This document shows, piece by piece, positions 10,213 to 19,588 of a DNA stretch of 64,000 nucleotides. The stretch lies in the NCBI GenBank assembly GCA_014155875.1, contig JACEFZ010017415.1, forward strand, positions 1 to 64,000, read 5' to 3'. The notes under the pieces are model-generated. The model did not search any database, was not told where the DNA came from, and saw only the letters and a program-made list of their open reading frames with translations. This stretch comes from Cepaea nemoralis. Its lineage: Eukaryota > Mollusca > Gastropoda > Stylommatophora > Helicidae. The first letter of the stretch is position 1. The number at the start of each line of letters is the position of its first letter. The translations under genes and the position numbers were made by a program.

Positions 10213-12061
10213 CAGGATTGGATGATCAATGGGAAATGTTTAAGAATTCAATCAGTTTGGCTGCAGAAACAACTATTCCAAAATTAAAGAGAGAGGGTTA
10301 AAGAAATGGATGACTGAAGAAATTTTACACCTAATGGAAACAAGAAGACTCAACAAAAATAATTCTGCCAAATATGAAGAAATTCACAGACAAGTCAGAA
10401 TATTATGCATGGAGGCAAAAGAAGCATGGCTGGAGGAAAAGTGCTTAGAAATTGAAAAACAACACAACAGTGAACATACTAAATTAATGCACAAAAGAAT
10501 TCTGGAACTTAATAATAAAAAAACAAGTACATCAACAGGCTGTCAAAAAACTAAAGATGGCAAAATCTTAATAGAAACAGATCAGATTTTACATGTATGG
10601 ACAGATTATGTGAAAAACCTTTATGGCGATAACAGAGAGGAACAGTATGATATTAGATTTAAAAATGAAGGACAGCCAATTTTGAAGATGGAGGTTCGAA
10701 ATGTTCTTAAGCATATGAAAGCTGCCAAGGCCCCCGGTGCAGATAACATCACAACAGAAATGATTAAAGCTTTAGATGAATTTGGACTAGAGGAAATCAC
10801 CAGACTGCTGAACACATCATATGATACTGGAGATATACCTTCTGAATTATGTAACTCTGTATTTATTGCAACCCCAAAGAAATCAGGAGCCTTGAAATGT
10901 GATCAACATAGAACAATTAGTATAAATAGTCACATCACAAAGAATTTGCTACGAATTATGATGCAAAGAGTGAGGAAGAAAATACAACCTGAAATAGGGG
11001 AAGAACAATGTGGGGTTTGTAGAAGGAAAGGGTACAATAAATGCTGTGTATATGTTGCGAACAGTTATTGAACGTGTTATAGAAGTAAACACGGATTTAC
11101 ATCTTTGCTTTATTGACTACACAAAGGCTTTTGATAGAGTTAGACATGTCAACATGGTAGATATGCTTGCAGATCTACAAATTGATGGGAAAGACATTAG
11201 ACTTATAAAAAACATATATTGGAAACAACAAGCTGCCATAAGGATTGATAATGAAGTGGGACAATATCAGCCTATTAAGAGAGGTGTTAGGCAGGGATGT
11301 GTAATGTCTCCAGATCTTTTTTCCCTATACAGTGAAAATATTTTCAGAAATGTAGAGGATATAAATGGAATCAGCATTGGAGGACGAAACATCAATAACA
11401 TTAGATATGCAGATGATACAGTATTGATTGCAGACAATGCACAGGATCTGCAAAAATTTGTAGATGTGGTTGCATACACTGTGAGCAACTGGGGTTAGAA
11501 TTAAATTGTAAAAAGACACAGGTTATGGTCGTCACTAGGAAGAACGAAGTACCACAATATAATATACAAGTAAATGGGAATATTCTTCAACAAGTGAATC
11601 GGTACACTTATCTCGGAACAGTCATAGCATTTGATGGTAGATGCCTTGAAGAGATTAGAACAAGAATCTCCATGACGAAAGTAGCCTTTAGCAAGATGAA
11701 AAACATTCTGAGCAATAAGAAGATGTCAACTGAAACGAGAAAAAGAGTGCTGGGGGGATACATAGAGTCTGTTCTTTTGTATGGATGTGAAACTTGGACA
11801 ATGAGCAGTCAAGCTGAAAAACATATGATGGCTGCAGAAATGTGGTTTCTGAGGAAAATGCAAAGAATACCATGGACAGACAGAAAAACCAATGACCAAG
11901 TACTACAGGAGACAAATGAACATCGTAAATTGATTAGAGAAATCAGATGTAGACAGTCAAATTTTTTTGTACATGTTATGAGCAAGGAAATGGATTGGAT
12001 AATCTTAGTGACAAGATCGAAGGGAACAGACCAAGAGGAAGACCGAGAGGAAAATACCTGA
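10213..12061 (+). pseudogene. RTE-A reverse transcriptase remnant
   Basis: Frame 10310-11071 carries the connector and RT start (KAAKAPGADNITTEMI). A frameshift near 11020 leads to frame 11010-11498, with HLCFIDYTKAFDRV (motif A), GVRQGCVMSPDLFSLY (motif B) and the catalytic RYADDTVLIA (motif C). A stop at 11498 is followed by 11525-12061, with TYLGTVI, YGCETWTMSSQAEKHMM and FLRKMQRIPWTDRKTN, typical of the RTE C-terminal region. The remaining C-terminus runs on broken to about 12170. The active site is intact, but the frame is broken at least twice. This copy served as the in-window reference for the other RTE-A copies. Confidence 0.9.
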
Positions 12062-12399
12062 ATGGCTTGGCCACATGGCATGGACGAGACAGGAACACTG
12101 AGCTGATCCACGACTCGGGTGATCGAGCGAAATGGCGAGTCATGACCGCCCACGCTTTCCGGCATGGCACATGATTGATTGATTGATAGTTGATATATAA
12201 GCGCACTTGTTTTTTGACATCTGATTTCTAATCTATCTGTCTAATCTGTCTTTTTCTGTGATCACACAGAAACTTAAATTCTTAACCTGTTTCAATATAT
12301 TTAATATATATCAATATATTTAGTGGACCAGAAGATCTGCTAACTTGCACTTTTTCCGTTTTGGCCGTAATTCATATTGTATCTGCTGCATGTTGAACT

Positions 12400-12890
12400 C
12401 TGCTTATTTATGTCATTTTGAAGTATGCCCTGGTCGTTGTGAAAGAAGCGCTGATCGTCTGCATATTTTCCGGATGGATCTGTTGTGTCTTCTAAAGTAA
12501 GGCGTTCGAAACTTTTTGAATTGTTTCTTTTTTAAGGCTTGCTTCTTATCTATGTAGATTTTAAATAGCTGGGAGAGGGGGCGGGGAAAGAGGCGAGGCA
12601 ATCATCCCTGTCTCACTCCTGCATTAACTTTGAACATATCTGATATACCCTCTTGTGTTCTTACTGCACTTTGGCTCGAGTGATAATTGGTTATGAAGTT
12701 ATCCTTGTATTCCGTACACTTCAAGGATGGTTCATAATCTGTATCTGGCTACTCGGTAGATAACCGTTTCATTTATCAACAAACGCAATATTCTGCTGGC
12801 CACTATGGTTTTGTCACATATTTATTTTAGTGTGAATAGTACGTCAGTACCTTTACTGAAACCAAACTGATTATTAACACCCAAAAATGA
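12400..12890 (-). pseudogene. RTE-B LINE reverse transcriptase fragment
   Basis: On the minus strand: NNQFGFSKGTD, then an eroded motif A region, VYGIQG, YVQS, a stop in place of the Gly-Cys of GVRQGC, and IYIDKKQA. It corresponds to RTE-B motifs 2 to B as seen at 38570-38900. The plus-strand part 12571-12735 also matches 1375-1535. There are several stops, and both ends are missing. Confidence 0.7.
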
Positions 12891-13060
12891 ATAAGCTGAA
12901 CTATTTCGTACATGTCTAGACAAGAAAGTCACGAAAGTCTAGACAAGATACCTGAAAGTGTATCGGGGAGGCGGGGAGATGACTGACCACAGCGTAGACA
13001 GATTCCAGATGTGATAGATAACCTGTACAAGAGAGGCGGTATATCTACCATAATAGATAT

Positions 13061-13435
13061 ACATGTTGAAAGACTAGCCAAGTTAATAGATTGCTGTTCT
13101 GATACTGTCATAAACACATGTTGAAAGACTAGCCAAGTTGATAGATTGCTGTTCTGATACTGTCATAAACACATGTTGAAAGACTATCCAAGTTGATAGA
13201 TTGCTGTTCTGATACTGTTATAAACACATGTTGAAAAACTAGCCAAGTTGATAGATTGCTTTTCTGATACTGTCATAAACACATGTTGAAAAACTAGCCA
13301 AGTTGATAGATTGCTGTTCTGATACTGTCATAAACACATGTTGAAAGCCTAGCCAAGTTGATAGACTGCTGTTCTGATACTGTCATACTAGCCAGGTTGA
13401 TAGGTTACTGCTCTGGTACTGTCATAAACACGGTG
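13061..13435. repeat. 55-bp minisatellite, about 6.5 copies
   Basis: Units start at 13061, 13116, 13171, 13226, 13281 and 13336, each beginning ACATGTTGAAAGACTAGCCA with few substitutions. The last unit is deleted internally. Confidence 0.95.
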
Positions 13436-13588
13436 GAACCCGGCTCGCCACTTGCCAAAGTGAGCGAAAGACTGGCCATCTATTCCTCCTTGCTCTCTGA
13501 CTACAAAATGTGATTGCACTATCACCTCACAGACTCATAGTAGGAAACTGATTCGGGACCAAATAAGACAAGAAACATGCTTGATGTG

Positions 13589-13736
13589 CCTCTTTGTGTT
13601 TCCTTCCTGTCATCTTTATGCATGATATCTGCACCTCTTTGTGTCTCCTTCCTGTCATCTTTATGCATGATATGTGCACCTCGTTGTGTTTCCTTCCTGT
13701 CATCTTTATGCATAATATCTTCGCCTCGTTGTATTT
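13589..13736. repeat. 45-bp minisatellite, about 3.3 copies
   Basis: Units start at 13589, 13634, 13679 and 13724. The period is a multiple of three, so the minus strand shows a repeated 15-residue peptide (MHKDDRKETQRGA...) in overlapping open frames. I see no reason to call it a gene. Confidence 0.9.
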
Positions 13737-13879
13737 AGCTCTCCGTGTCAAGAATAAATCCTCACATTGCGTTTAGATCTATTGTGTATGTTGCACTTAC
13801 TCCAGCCCTTTTATTATTTATGTACACTAGTCTTTGACACCACAATGTTGCATCATAGTTAGGGGAGACGTCATGGTGT

Positions 13880-14558
13880 CTAGTGCAGATATTATCTCAG
13901 AGGTATTTATCATATCGTCTATGGTATTATCTCAGAGATATCATACCGTCTAGTGCAAGTATTATCTCAAATGCATCATATCGTCTAGTGGAGATATTAT
14001 CTTCGAGATATTATATCATCTAGTGGAGATATTATCTTCGAGATATTATATCATCTAGTGGAGATATTATCTTCGAGATATTATATCGTCTAGTGGAGAT
14101 ATTATCTTCGAGATATTATATCGTCTAGTGGAGATATTATCTTCGAGATATTATATCGTCTAGTGGAGATATTATCTTCGAGATATTATATCGTCTAGTG
14201 GAGATATTATCTTCGAGATATTATATCGTCTAGTGGAGATACTATCTTCGAGATATTATATCATCTAGTGGAGATATTATCTTCGAGATATTATATCGTC
14301 TAGTGGAGATATTATCTTCGAGATATTATATCGTCTAGTGGGGATATTATCTTCGAGATATTATATCGTCTAGTGGAGATATTATCTTCGAGATATTATA
14401 TCGTCTAGTGGAGATATTATCTTCGAGATATTATATCGTCTAGTGGAGATATTATCTTCGAGATATTATATCGTCTAGTGGAGATATTATCTTCGAGATA
14501 TTATATCGTCTAGTGGAGATATTATCTTCGAGATATTATATCGTCTAGTGGAGATATT
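13880..14558. repeat. 35-bp satellite array
   Basis: Seventeen near-identical 35-bp units start every 35 bases from 13984 to 14544, each beginning TCTAGTGGAGATATTATCTT. Degenerate units occupy 13880-13983. The unit contains a near-palindrome, TATCTTCGAGATA. The array is interrupted at 14559 by a SINE and resumes at 14799. Confidence 0.95.
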
Positions 14559-14798
14559 GTCGGTATCCCTGGTGAAGAGGTTAACGACTGTCCCCGTAAT
14601 CCCATATATCCACGTGGGGAACGCACGAGATTCGGTAGCGGATCGCGTCAAGTTGGTTACTTACTGGGGTGTGTGAGCCGGTCGCTCAGAAAGCAATGGC
14701 AAACTACTGACTTAATCTTGCCAAGACATCAATAGCAGTTTAAAAAATGCTGGTGTTGACTGCAATGTCATGTAAAAGGGCATGCAACAACAAAAAAA
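14559..14798 (+). repeat. SINE2, full-length copy inserted in the satellite
   Basis: A 240-bp element flanked by AGTGGAGATATT at 14547-14558 and 14799-14810, which is satellite sequence duplicated on insertion. It has a tRNA-like 5' part, the shared body GGTAGCGGATCGC, GTGAGCCGGTCGCTCAGAAAG and CAAACTACTGA, and an A-rich 3' end. Other copies: 31453-31703, 60953-61193 and a rearranged one at 62398. Confidence 0.85.
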
Positions 14799-15135
14799 AG
14801 TGGAGATATTATCTTCGAGATATTATATCGTCTAATGTACTGTATCAAACAATATCTCAGAGACAATTATCATATCATCTATTTCAAACAGTATTGCATA
14901 GGTACTTATCATATCATCTATTTCAAACGGTATCTCAGAAACACTTATCATAGTCGTCTATTTCAAACGGTATCGCAGAGACACTTACCATATCATATAA
15001 TTCAAACAGTATCTCAGAGACATTTATCATATCGTCTATAGACGATAGATAGGCGATATGATAAATGTCTCTGATATACTGTATCAAACAGTACCTCAGA
15101 GACATTTATCATAGTCGTCTATTTCAAAAAGTATC
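14799..15135. repeat. Degenerate satellite remainder
   Basis: One intact satellite unit remains at 14799-14833. It is followed by five or six diverged copies of a related motif (TTTATCATATCRTCTATTTC with AACAGTATCTCAGAGACA), one of them inverted around 15035-15075. Confidence 0.75.
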
Positions 15136-15337
15136 TCATGTATCATCGTTTTGTTATTGTAGTTGTTATAATTGCTGTTGTCGTGCTGTGACGTTTATGT
15201 TTTTACCTTGTCAGGCAGTGGTATATGTTTTAATGGAAGCTTTTTGTTTTTTTCTTTTCTACCGTTTTTCTGTGCCTGGATAACTGGTTTTCTAACTGGA
15301 TAGTCTGTTGTTAGTGGCATCCGGTCACTTACATGGT
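15136..15337. other. Unassigned non-coding DNA
   Basis: T-rich spacer with nothing recognisable. Confidence 0.4.
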
Positions 15338-15377
15338 AACTTCGAGAGTTTCGATCATTTATATCGGTTATATATTC

Positions 15378-15953
15378 TTAAACAAGTGAATCGGTACAAT
15401 TCTCTTGGAACAGTCATAATATCTGATGGGGGATGCTTTGAGGAGGTTAGAACAAGAATCGCCAAGGCGAAGGTAGCCTTTTGCAAAACATACTGACCAA
15501 TAAAAGGATGTCATTTGCAACGAGATAAGAGTTTTTAAATGCTGCATAGAATGTGTAATTTTGTATGGATGTGAGGCGTAGATAATTAGCAGACAAGCTG
15601 AAAGCATGTGATGGGTTTTGAAATGTAGTTTCTGAGAAAAAACGCAAAGAATACTATGGACAGACAGAAAATCCAATGACCAAGTCCCACAAGAAAAAAA
15701 AAAGAAAACCGTTAATTGATTGGAGAAATTAAACGTAGACAGCCACACATTTTTGGACGCGTTATGAGAAGAAATAAATTGGAGGTTGAGGGGAAAAGAA
15801 CAAGGAAAAGGCAGATAAGTAAATACTTGGATGGCTTGGCGACGTGGCATGGTCGAGACAAGAACACAGAGCTGATCCACGACTCTGATGATCCCGTGAG
15901 ATGGCGAAATTTGAGCGCCAACTTTTATTGGCATGCACATGATCATGATGATA

Positions 15954-16027
<74 letters not shown>

Positions 16028-16028
16028 A
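15378..16028 (+). mobile_element. RTE-A LINE, copy 2, 5'-truncated, (GAT)n tail
   Basis: It begins in the thumb region (KQVNRYNSLGTVI, aligned with TYLGTVI of copy 1) and runs through broken frames to HGRDKNTELIHDS and the 3' end near 15940. A perfect (GAT)n run of about 27 units (15946-16026) forms the tail. Imperfect direct repeats of about 37 bp containing ATATCGGTTA stand at about 15333-15371 and 16030-16067. These may be an unusually long target duplication or an older tandem repeat. Confidence 0.8.
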
Positions 16029-16070
16029 TCAGTTAACTTTGAGAGTTAAGGTCACTTATATCGGTTAACC

Positions 16071-16347
16071 GCAGGTCCGTATGGCCGAATGGGTACGAAC
16101 TGGTGTTCTTAAATATCCGGTGTGCTGATGCCGAGGTAAGCATTCAACCCCTACACCGGACAGCTGGACTAAAATGTTGACCTGTCGTCCTTGACTTGGG
16201 GACGTAAATTACAAGTACCTCTGAAGTCAGAGTTTGTTCGCCTGATGGCGAGGGATACTGTTAATAGGGAAAGCTAATGCACAAGCAAAATGAATAGTGT
16301 GTATGGCCTACGCTTGAGTTTAAAGCGAGCGAGCGCAAAACAAAATA
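16071..16347 (+). repeat. SINE3, full-length copy with 11-bp TSD
   Basis: A 277-bp tRNA-derived SINE flanked by ATCGGTTAACC at 16060-16070 and 16348-16358. The head has A-box-like TGGCCGAATGGGTA and B-box-like GCATTCAACCCC, as in tRNA-Leu/Ser genes, with GTCCGTATGGCC at the start. The 3' end is GCGAGCGAGCGC plus an A-rich tail. A second copy is at 32344-32638 on the minus strand. Confidence 0.9.
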
Positions 16348-16458
16348 ATCGGTTAACCTGGAGAAGCTGCCGAGGACGTGAGCTCAGTCGGCACTCTGGT
16401 CTGTGTTGGGTTCAGTTATGTTCAAATGCACACATTGTAAAGGAACAGACATAAATAC

Positions 16459-16558
16459 CTGCATGGCCACGTTGTTTGTGTCCAAGAGGCAGTCTGAGAT
16501 CTTCACATTTCCCACCTCAATCAGCTCCTGCAGAACCATGCGGAATGTGCCCACCAGC
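16459..16558 (-). CDS. Ferlin (otoferlin-like) exon, C-terminal half of C2A
   Basis: A 100-bp exon encoding, after one base that completes an Arg codon, LVGTFRMVLQELIEVG then NVKISDCLLDTNNVAMQ. Ferlins are large tail-anchored proteins with several Ca2+/lipid-binding C2 domains that act in vesicle fusion and membrane repair; otoferlin acts at hair-cell synapses. From memory, vertebrate otoferlin C2A contains the same GTFRMVLQ followed by a similar segment ending in DxLxDxNNA. The acceptor CTGCAG is at 16564-16559 and the donor GTATTT at 16458-16453 on the minus strand. The exon joins 17714-17802 in phase. Downstream exons were looked for between 1 and 16458 and not found. The intronic side of the acceptor abuts a minisatellite. 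Confidence 0.88.
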
Positions 16559-17118
16559 CTGCAGACAATACACAGGGACAGATCAGAGGCAGAGAGTAGG
16601 GACAGCGGGTAGAGACAATACACAGGGACAGATCAGAGTTAGACAGTAGGGACATCCAGTAAATACAATACACAGGGACAGATAAGAGGCGCATAGTGGG
16701 GACAGCCAGAGGAGACAATACACAGGGACATATAGGAGGCATATAGTGGGGACAGCCAGTAGAGACAATACACAGGGACATATAGAAGGTAGACAGTAGG
16801 GACATCGAGTAGAGACAACACACAGGGACAGATATGAGGCATACAATGCGGACAGACAGTAGAGACAATACACAGGGACAGATAGGAGGCATATAGTGGG
16901 GACAGTCAGTAGAGACAATACACAGGGACAGATAGGAGCTAGACAGTGTGGACAGACAGTAGAGACAATACACAGGGACAGATAGGAGCTAGACGGTGCG
17001 GACAGACAGTAGAGACAAAATGCAGGGACAGATAGGAGCTAGACAGTCGGGACAGACAGTAGAGACAATACACAGGGACAGATAGGAGACAGACAGTAGG
17101 GACACCCAGTGGAGACAA
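16559..17118. repeat. 50-bp minisatellite built on a splice-acceptor region
   Basis: About eleven units with a 50-bp period (ACAATACACAGGG at 16565, 16615, 16665, 16715 and so on). The first unit on the exon side includes the polypyrimidine tract and acceptor of the ferlin exon: minus-strand TGTATTGTCTGCAG at the exon against TGTATTGTCTCTAC in the repeats. The array therefore looks like an expansion of the 3' end of the intron. Long Cys/Leu/Ser-rich minus-strand frames here are repeat artefacts. Confidence 0.9.
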
Positions 17119-17713
17119 AAGTCAATGACCCCGTTCATACACCTTGAGGCGTATCCGTTATATGATGCTATCCCCATATTTCTATAGATCAACGCGCACT
17201 TAAGGGTTGCTGTGGCCAAGATCACACTGGAGTAATTCATTCCCAGGATATTTACTGCTACCCAATTTTAGGCTCAGGTAAATTTTAACAATGGCCCTTG
17301 ATTTCACTCCATGATCTGTAATGCCTGTCTATGCATATTTGAACGCATACACACAAATGCACACCAGTATCCACAGTATGGTCATCATCATGCATTATGC
17401 CACAAAACTCAGATTATTATGTTCCATGACCGTGTTTTGTGACCCTGACCAATTCGTCCGCTGGTTGTCCTCCATGTCACTTTGCAAGCTCTTCAATTCT
17501 ATCGGCTTGTGTGTTCTAACATTCTTGAAAATCCCGCTTCACGCAACTGTCTCCAGACCATCTCATCTCATCACGTGACAAAAAGATGACGATTGCCTTG
17601 TCCTGACAGGGGTAATCAAACACATACACATACACACTATATATATATACATAGTGTGTGTGTGTGTCTGTGAGAGAGAGAGAGAGAGAGAGGGGTTGTT
17701 ACGAAGGCCCCAC
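17119..17713. other. Ferlin intron, unique part with microsatellites
   Basis: Intron between the exons at 17714 and 16558. It is mostly unassigned, with short (TA)n, (GT)n and (GA)n runs at 17639-17691 close to the donor side. Confidence 0.7.
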
Positions 17714-17802
17714 CTGTTGTTAAGGTACTTATTGCGGTTGTAGATGTGTATATCTATCACTTCATCTACTTCTATAGGGCGAGCCACTGGCCACTGGAAA
17801 CT
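17714..17802 (-). CDS. Ferlin (otoferlin-like) exon, middle of C2A
   Basis: An 89-bp exon encoding SFQWPVARPIEVDEV then IDIHIYNRNKYLNNR; the last codon is split AG/G with the next exon. The sequence matches the ferlin C2A pattern of F-x-W-P-V-A followed by an acidic stretch and a strand ending NK/NR before (L/M)(V/I)GTFRMVLQ. On the minus strand the acceptor is ATCATCAACAG before 17802 and the donor is GTGGGG after 17714, a weaker but GT-type donor. It follows exon 23501-23559 in phase 0 (FDE then SFQW). The three exons read through without a stop, the best evidence that they are real. Confidence 0.9.
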
Positions 17803-18619
17803 CTGTTGATGATAAAAGACAAAAAGAAACTCGTACATCAGCAGCGAGCATCATCAGATAGTGCATTGTTTGTAATGTGAGAGAGTGAAGTTGTGCCAAA
17901 CATGAACGTGGACAAGAGAGTGTAGAGCCGGATTCTGCACTGTGTTTTGTTACATAGCCACTTAGCGTGGCCGCTTAAGTCCCCCATTTTCTAATCTATA
18001 TTCATTTCTCCAATAGTCTTGAATCGGGGGGTGGGGGGGGGGGGGGGGTGTTTGCTTGAGTCAGTTTAATGGCACCATAATAATGTGAACGAGTGTTCTA
18101 CAGTCTAGTGGCATGTGTATGCTACAGTCTGGAGAGCTACAGAGTTGGTGATGGGGAGGGTGTGTCGGGAGAGGGAGGAAGGATGGAATGGAAAAAGAGC
18201 TGTATCAAGTTCAGTCAATGTTGCCCCTCTGCCGTGTTTCCATCTCACCGAGGTAGAGGGGTTTGAGTGTTCCAATGACCTCAAGTGCTCAAGCCGACAG
18301 TAGAGCAGATACTGATAGGGTCTCCCATGTCGGACACTCAAGGGATGGGCATCAGACGAAGAGAATCACAAACCTGCTGCCTTGTGAATATAATGGGGAT
18401 AATCAAAGACTAAGGAGAGCAATCCCGAAAAATGCTTGCCGAAGTCGGATGTACTGAGCCACAGGCTTGGCGAAACAATGCAGGGTAATTCGATCAGTCA
18501 ATAAGCCATAAACTAAAAGAAATAGAATGGTGCTAATTACATGGAGTACTGCTAGGCGGAGATAGTTCGGTGGAGTCAAGGCACAGACAGAGAGATTAAG
18601 AGCTTTTGACCAGACGTCC
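17803..18619. other. Ferlin intron, unassigned
   Basis: A poly(G) run at about 18027-18049; otherwise nothing recognised. Short open frames at 18105-18341 and 18403-18666 are unsupported. Confidence 0.6.
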
Positions 18620-19175
18620 TGGACACTCAACATACTACAGTGGACTGCTAAAGGAGTTCTCAACAAGAAAGTCCCCCTAACAAATCGTCTTCATTAAGAT
18701 ACCATTGATGTGGCATGTATCAAAGAGACACACCTCAATGCCAATCACATTTTTCTCAGTCAGTGGATATCAGGCCACATCAGAATACAAAGTAGGAACT
18801 CCAATACTTACACGAAACACGATATCTTCTGTGATCTCTGACCACAAAACGGAAATTATAGGCGTGGTTATAATGATAAAGGACATGAAAATTAGAATTC
18901 TCAATCTATATGGTCCAGCAGATAAGTACCTAACACTTTCAAACATGAAAATAACAGACACAAACTGCAATATAGTCGGAGAGTTTAATAGCCGCTCAAA
19001 AAGAAGGGGATAACTAGATATTGACACCAGAGAAGATGAAGTGGGGGAAGGGGAATAGACTCTAATCTCCATCTACTTAACAAAGCGGACGACACACCGA
19101 GCTTCTACTCTAGAAGATGGTTTACTACTTCAGACTTAGCTTTCTGCACAGGAGACATCCTCCACAAAATCGATC
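18620..19175 (+). pseudogene. Nimbus-like LINE endonuclease fragment
   Basis: A broken endonuclease domain: LNILQWTAKGVLNKK (first metal-binding strand) at about 18627-18672, then CIKETHLNANHIF at about 18716, VRILNLYGPADK-like sequence at 18890-18930, and IVGEFNSRS (family: GDFNSHS) near 18975. After a frame break comes NKADDTPSFYSRRW and a diverged DLAFCTGDI up to about 19160. The order and spacing fit an I/nimbus-type endonuclease. It lies in a ferlin intron, antisense to the gene, and is not functional. Confidence 0.75.
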
Positions 19176-19462
19176 GACTACAACAATAGATTACAAACTA
19201 TACTAGACATGATTGATACAGGCATTGATAATGCACATTGGGAGCAAGTCGCCGCTGAACGTGTTGCATGGAGGGCAAACATCAGAAATGGAATAAAGAC
19301 ACAGGAGAAAATTATTGCAGATAAGTCACACACCGAGCGTTTGAGACGTAAGATGGTGCATGATGGTGGAAATGACCACGTGTTCACATGCACCCACTGT
19401 GAACAGACATTTACAGCGCAAATTGGCCTTATCAGTCACATTCGCTACCGCCATAGGTAAAA
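19160..19462 (+). pseudogene. LINE C-terminal tail with C2H2 zinc finger
   Basis: The frame ending at 19460 reads DNAHWEQVAAERVAWRANI, then a Lys/Arg-rich helix, then CTHCEQTFTAQIGLISH and a terminal RYRH, giving Cys-x2-Cys-x12-His-x4-His. This Arg-Trp block followed by one zinc finger and a stop is the usual C-terminus of RTE/CR1-like animal LINE polyproteins. The RT is not present beside it, so this is a 3' remnant joined to the unrelated endonuclease fragment at about 19170. A host zinc-finger gene is unlikely. Confidence 0.65.
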
Positions 19463-19588
19463 GTTATTATGTCTTTTTAAAGCACAAACTATCGTCTGTC
19501 AAGACGGTAAGGTGCCAATGATATACTAGACTGAAGAACTACAAATTTGAGGACAAGGATAAAGATGCCAGGAAGACAGCAGAGAGAG

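Larger units (their letters stand above)
5386..12185 (+). mobile_element. RTE-A LINE, copy 1, interrupted by three insertions
   Basis: A non-LTR retrotransposon with an apurinic-type endonuclease followed by a reverse transcriptase, plus strand. Its own sequence is at about 5386-5428, 5913-6207, 9569-9971 and 10213-12185. The gaps are a minus-strand nimbus fragment (5429-5912), a 3.36-kb block (6208-9568) and a SINE (9972-10212). It ends in a tetramer tail, (GATT)n, at 12170-12185. Removing the 3.36-kb block joins the endonuclease in frame (GDIV then GNYGLGE) with a 6-bp ATAGTA repeat on each side. About 75 codons of the endonuclease are missing around the nimbus insertion. Other copies are at 15378, 19589 and 38901. 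Confidence 0.85.

Noticed and set aside
13061..14558. Regular direct repeats resembling a CRISPR array
   Set aside because: Units are contiguous without unique spacers, and the DNA is eukaryotic; these are minisatellites.
16521..16973. A 150-codon Cys/Leu/Ser-rich minus-strand frame resembling a membrane protein
   Set aside because: It is produced by the 50-bp tandem array; because 50 is not a multiple of three, the same unit is read in all three frames. Only the last 100 bp overlap the real ferlin exon.
18705..19460. A host gene combining an endonuclease-like region with a zinc finger
   Set aside because: Both parts are typical LINE domains from different element types, with stops and a sequence break at about 19170.
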